Of a stretch of DNA of 22,179 bases, positions 20,655 through 22,179 are shown piece after piece. How positions within the stretch are numbered: the first letter of the stretch is position 1; the number at the start of each line of letters is the position of its first letter. The notes under the pieces were generated by a model, which made no database searches, was not told where the DNA came from, and was given only the letters and a program-made list of their open reading frames with translations. This DNA comes from UBA1774 sp045223835 (GTDB lineage: Bacteria > Bacillota > Clostridia > Oscillospirales > Oscillospiraceae): positions 1-22,179 of the forward strand of contig JBGUZS010000104.1 of NCBI GenBank assembly GCA_045223835.1, read 5' to 3'. The position numbers and the translations under genes were made by a program.

Positions 20655-21125
20655 CTGGAACGGGAAGAGTTTCTGCTTCTTGCGGGAAAGTATAAGGACA
20701 CCGTGTTCCGCGTGGCGCTCAACGCTCTCGGCTCGCCTCATGACGCCGACGATATCGTGCAGGAGACCCTGCTCCGGCTCTGGAAGCGGAGCGAGCCCTT
20801 TGAGAGCGAAGCCCACGCAAAGAACTGGATGATCCGCGTGGCGCTGAACCTGTGCAAAAATGTGTTCCGGGCGCCCTGGCGGAAGCATCTGCCCCTGGAG
20901 GAACTGGACGCTGCGGCGGTCTTTGAAACGCCGGAGCAGAGCGCCCTGTTCGCTCAGGTCATGGCCCTGCCGGAAAAATACCGCACGGCCCTGTACTTAT
21001 TCTACTACGAGGAATATTCCGTCAGGGAGATCGCCTCCCTGCTGAAAATCAGCGAAACGGCGGTGACCACCCGGCTCTCCCGGGCGAGACAGGCGCTGAA
21101 ATCGAGCCTGACGGAGGTAGGCTGA
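20655..21125 (+). CDS. ECF-type RNA polymerase sigma factor, probable CUG start
   Basis: A 156-residue sigma-70 family factor with region 2 (YKDTVFRVALNALGSPHDADDIVQETLLRLWKR) and region 4 (LPEKYRTALYLFYYEEYSVREIASLLKISETAVTTRLSRARQAL, shown here split by its helix-turn-helix). It would steer RNA polymerase to a small stress regulon. Start choice: the only conventional start, TTG 20604, lies in the terminator T-run and lacks a ribosome binding site. CTG 20655 has GAAGGG (20643-20648) six bases upstream and gives a protein beginning with the -EREEFLLLAGKYKDT sequence that resembles clostridial ECF N-termini. The stop is one base before the next gene, a membrane protein, the usual sigma/anti-sigma pairing. 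Confidence 0.9.
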   Translation: MEREEFLLLAGKYKDTVFRVALNALGSPHDADDIVQETLLRLWKRSEPFESEAHAKNWMIRVALNLCKNVFRAPWRKHLPLEELDAAAVFETPEQSALFAQVMALPEKYRTALYLFYYEEYSVREIASLLKISETAVTTRLSRARQALKSSLTEVG

Positions 21126-21126
21126 T

Positions 21127-22056
21127 ATGGGAAGAGAAGAATACCGGGAGATGTTTTCCCGGCTGCATACCTCGATCGACGAGGAGGCGATCATCATGAA
21201 TCAGAAACGACAGAGAAAACCGCGCATTGCCGCCCTGGTGCTGGCCGCTGTGCTGGTGCTGGCCCTTGCGGCGGGCGCCGCGGCGGTCTGGCAGCATCGG
21301 TTCCAGGATCTGATCGTCCTGGGTACCAGGACGCCCTCGCCGGATACGACGCCCCAAATGGTGGATCCCGAGGATCCCCGGCCCGCATATGAGGATATCC
21401 ATTTGCGTGGCTGGAGCTCCCTCTCTCTGCAGGGCTTTGCGGGAAGCCCGGAGTTCGAGGCGGCAAAGGAATGGGCGGGGTTTTTGGACGGCTATGACCG
21501 GGACAGAGAGATATGGAATTCGATGAACGAGAACGGCAGCCTCCCCGCAGCGTTCCGGCAGGAATACACCGCCAACGAGTATTATATCTATTCGCAGGAA
21601 ATGGCGGATGAGCTCCACAGGATCGCGGAGAAGTACGGGCTCGCGCTCCATACGGGAGGCTCCGTATCCGTGACGATCCCTGAGCTGGAGGAACGCGTCG
21701 GCGACTTCCTCCCGGTCACCGAAATGGGAGGCACTTACCTCCCCGACGGGACCTGCTTCGCAGGCTGCCGCACAGACGACGGGGAGTATTATTATTTATA
21801 CCGCTCCATGAAGGGCGTGCTGGACACGAAAATGGTCAGCGTCAGAGACGCGGAAAGCTTTGAGCAGTGGACATACCGGACCGCCTGCGGCGTGACCGTG
21901 CTGATCTGCCTGAGCGAGGAAACGGGCTGGATCGTCGCCGATCTGGAGCAGAGCTTTGTAACGGTCCGGGTGCTGCTCGATAGTCAGTATCCCGATCCGA
22001 TCACCGGGGAGCAGCTCCAGGCCATTGCGGACAGCATCGATTTTTCCATCCTCTGA
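21127..22056 (+). CDS. Membrane-anchored protein, putative anti-sigma factor
   Basis: A 309-residue protein with a cytoplasmic N-terminal part of about 32 residues (MGREEYREMFSRLHTSIDEE then a basic KRQRKPR), a single membrane helix at about 34-54, and roughly 255 residues outside the cell. This topology and the position directly after an ECF sigma gene suggest an anti-sigma factor that holds the sigma factor at the membrane until an outside signal. I do not recognise a named family; no zinc anti-sigma HxxxCxxC motif is present, so binding would use another mode. The outer part has acidic stretches, DDGEYYYLYRSMKG and a SEETGWIVADLEQ segment with no catalytic motif visible. GGAGGT is nine bases before ATG 21127. 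Its A+T content is a little higher than that of the neighbours. Confidence 0.75.
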   Translation: MGREEYREMFSRLHTSIDEEAIIMNQKRQRKPRIAALVLAAVLVLALAAGAAAVWQHRFQDLIVLGTRTPSPDTTPQMVDPEDPRPAYEDIHLRGWSSLSLQGFAGSPEFEAAKEWAGFLDGYDRDREIWNSMNENGSLPAAFRQEYTANEYYIYSQEMADELHRIAEKYGLALHTGGSVSVTIPELEERVGDFLPVTEMGGTYLPDGTCFAGCRTDDGEYYYLYRSMKGVLDTKMVSVRDAESFEQWTYRTACGVTVLICLSEETGWIVADLEQSFVTVRVLLDSQYPDPITGEQLQAIADSIDFSIL

Positions 22057-22099
22057 GTCGGAAGCGGAACGGAAAAACATCGGGAGGCGCGGCAGCCGC

Positions 22100-22179
22100 C
22101 CCGCCTCAGTCTGTAGACAAAGTGCAAAAAGCCTCGCAGAGTTCGCGCCCGCAGGCGCGAATGAGATGAGATTCATTTT
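22100..22179. repeat. Hairpin-rich sequence at the window edge, possible intergenic repeat
   Basis: After the last gene a GC hairpin (GAGGCG / CGCCTC, 22084-22107) has no T-run. Then comes an A-rich stretch, then TTCGCGCC (22142-22149) paired perfectly with GGCGCGAA (22154-22161) around CGCA, and AATGA / TCATT (22160-22177) before the window ends in T. The nested short hairpins suggest the edge of a repeated element or a terminator; the far side is missing. Confidence 0.4.

Noticed and set aside
1..22179. tRNA genes, CRISPR arrays, transposases or phage genes
   Set aside because: No cloverleaf, spaced repeat array or recognisable mobile-element protein was seen on either strand.

Overview
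The window looks like a chromosomal segment of a GC-rich, low-oxygen Firmicute, most like the Oscillospiraceae-type Clostridia. This is inferred from strong AGGAGG-type ribosome binding sites, sigma-A-like promoters in otherwise GC-rich DNA, heavy use of GC-ending codons, a zinc-type ribosomal protein L31, a ferredoxin-thioredoxin-reductase-like protein beside thioredoxin, and several Firmicute-type families. I see no tRNA, rRNA, CRISPR array, transposase or phage genes. Genes are packed tightly: the longest gene-free stretch is 181 bases (19364-19544), so no gap exceeds 300 bases.

Positions 1-7500, plus strand. The end of rpmE and its terminator are followed by hflX (apparently starting on AUA) and a yigZ-family gene, then a DUF3237 gene with its own promoter. 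Next comes a probable operon: alaX (alanyl-tRNA editing), deoC, deoD, a small nitroreductase, an iron-type alcohol dehydrogenase and a small membrane protein with a polyproline tail. A strong promoter precedes alaX and is overlaid by a perfect 11-bp inverted repeat followed by a T-run, so one element may act as both terminator and operator. DeoD and DeoC would turn deoxynucleosides into glyceraldehyde-3-phosphate and acetaldehyde; the alcohol dehydrogenase could dispose of the acetaldehyde (inference).

Positions 7500-13750, minus strand. A very large FtsX-type ABC permease has its own TTGACA promoter but no ATPase partner nearby. Upstream of it lie a FAD-dependent oxidoreductase and glycerol kinase (glpK) in one transcription unit. 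Divergent from glpK, a monoacylglycerol-lipase-like hydrolase starts at 13846, suggesting a small glyceride/glycerol-use locus. Then follow a membrane-anchored alpha/beta hydrolase, thioredoxin and a 65-residue ferredoxin-thioredoxin-reductase-like protein.

Positions 16380-20550 hold the most interesting block. A self-cleaving (LexA-like, S24) repressor with an XRE-type DNA-binding domain is divergent from a Y-family DNA polymerase. The polymerase promoter has perfect spacing and carries a CGCTT-N3-AAGCG palindrome in its spacer. The repressor is followed with almost no gap by a GNAT acetyltransferase and a MazG-like nucleotide pyrophosphohydrolase. The polymerase is followed by a small conserved protein, a TfoX-N protein and a cysteine-rich DUF3795 protein. 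Together these look like a LexA-independent DNA-damage module that couples translesion synthesis to nucleotide-pool cleaning.

Positions 20550-22179. An ECF sigma factor (apparently starting on CUG) and a membrane-anchored, putative anti-sigma protein are followed by hairpin-rich sequence that runs off the window and may be the edge of an intergenic repeat.
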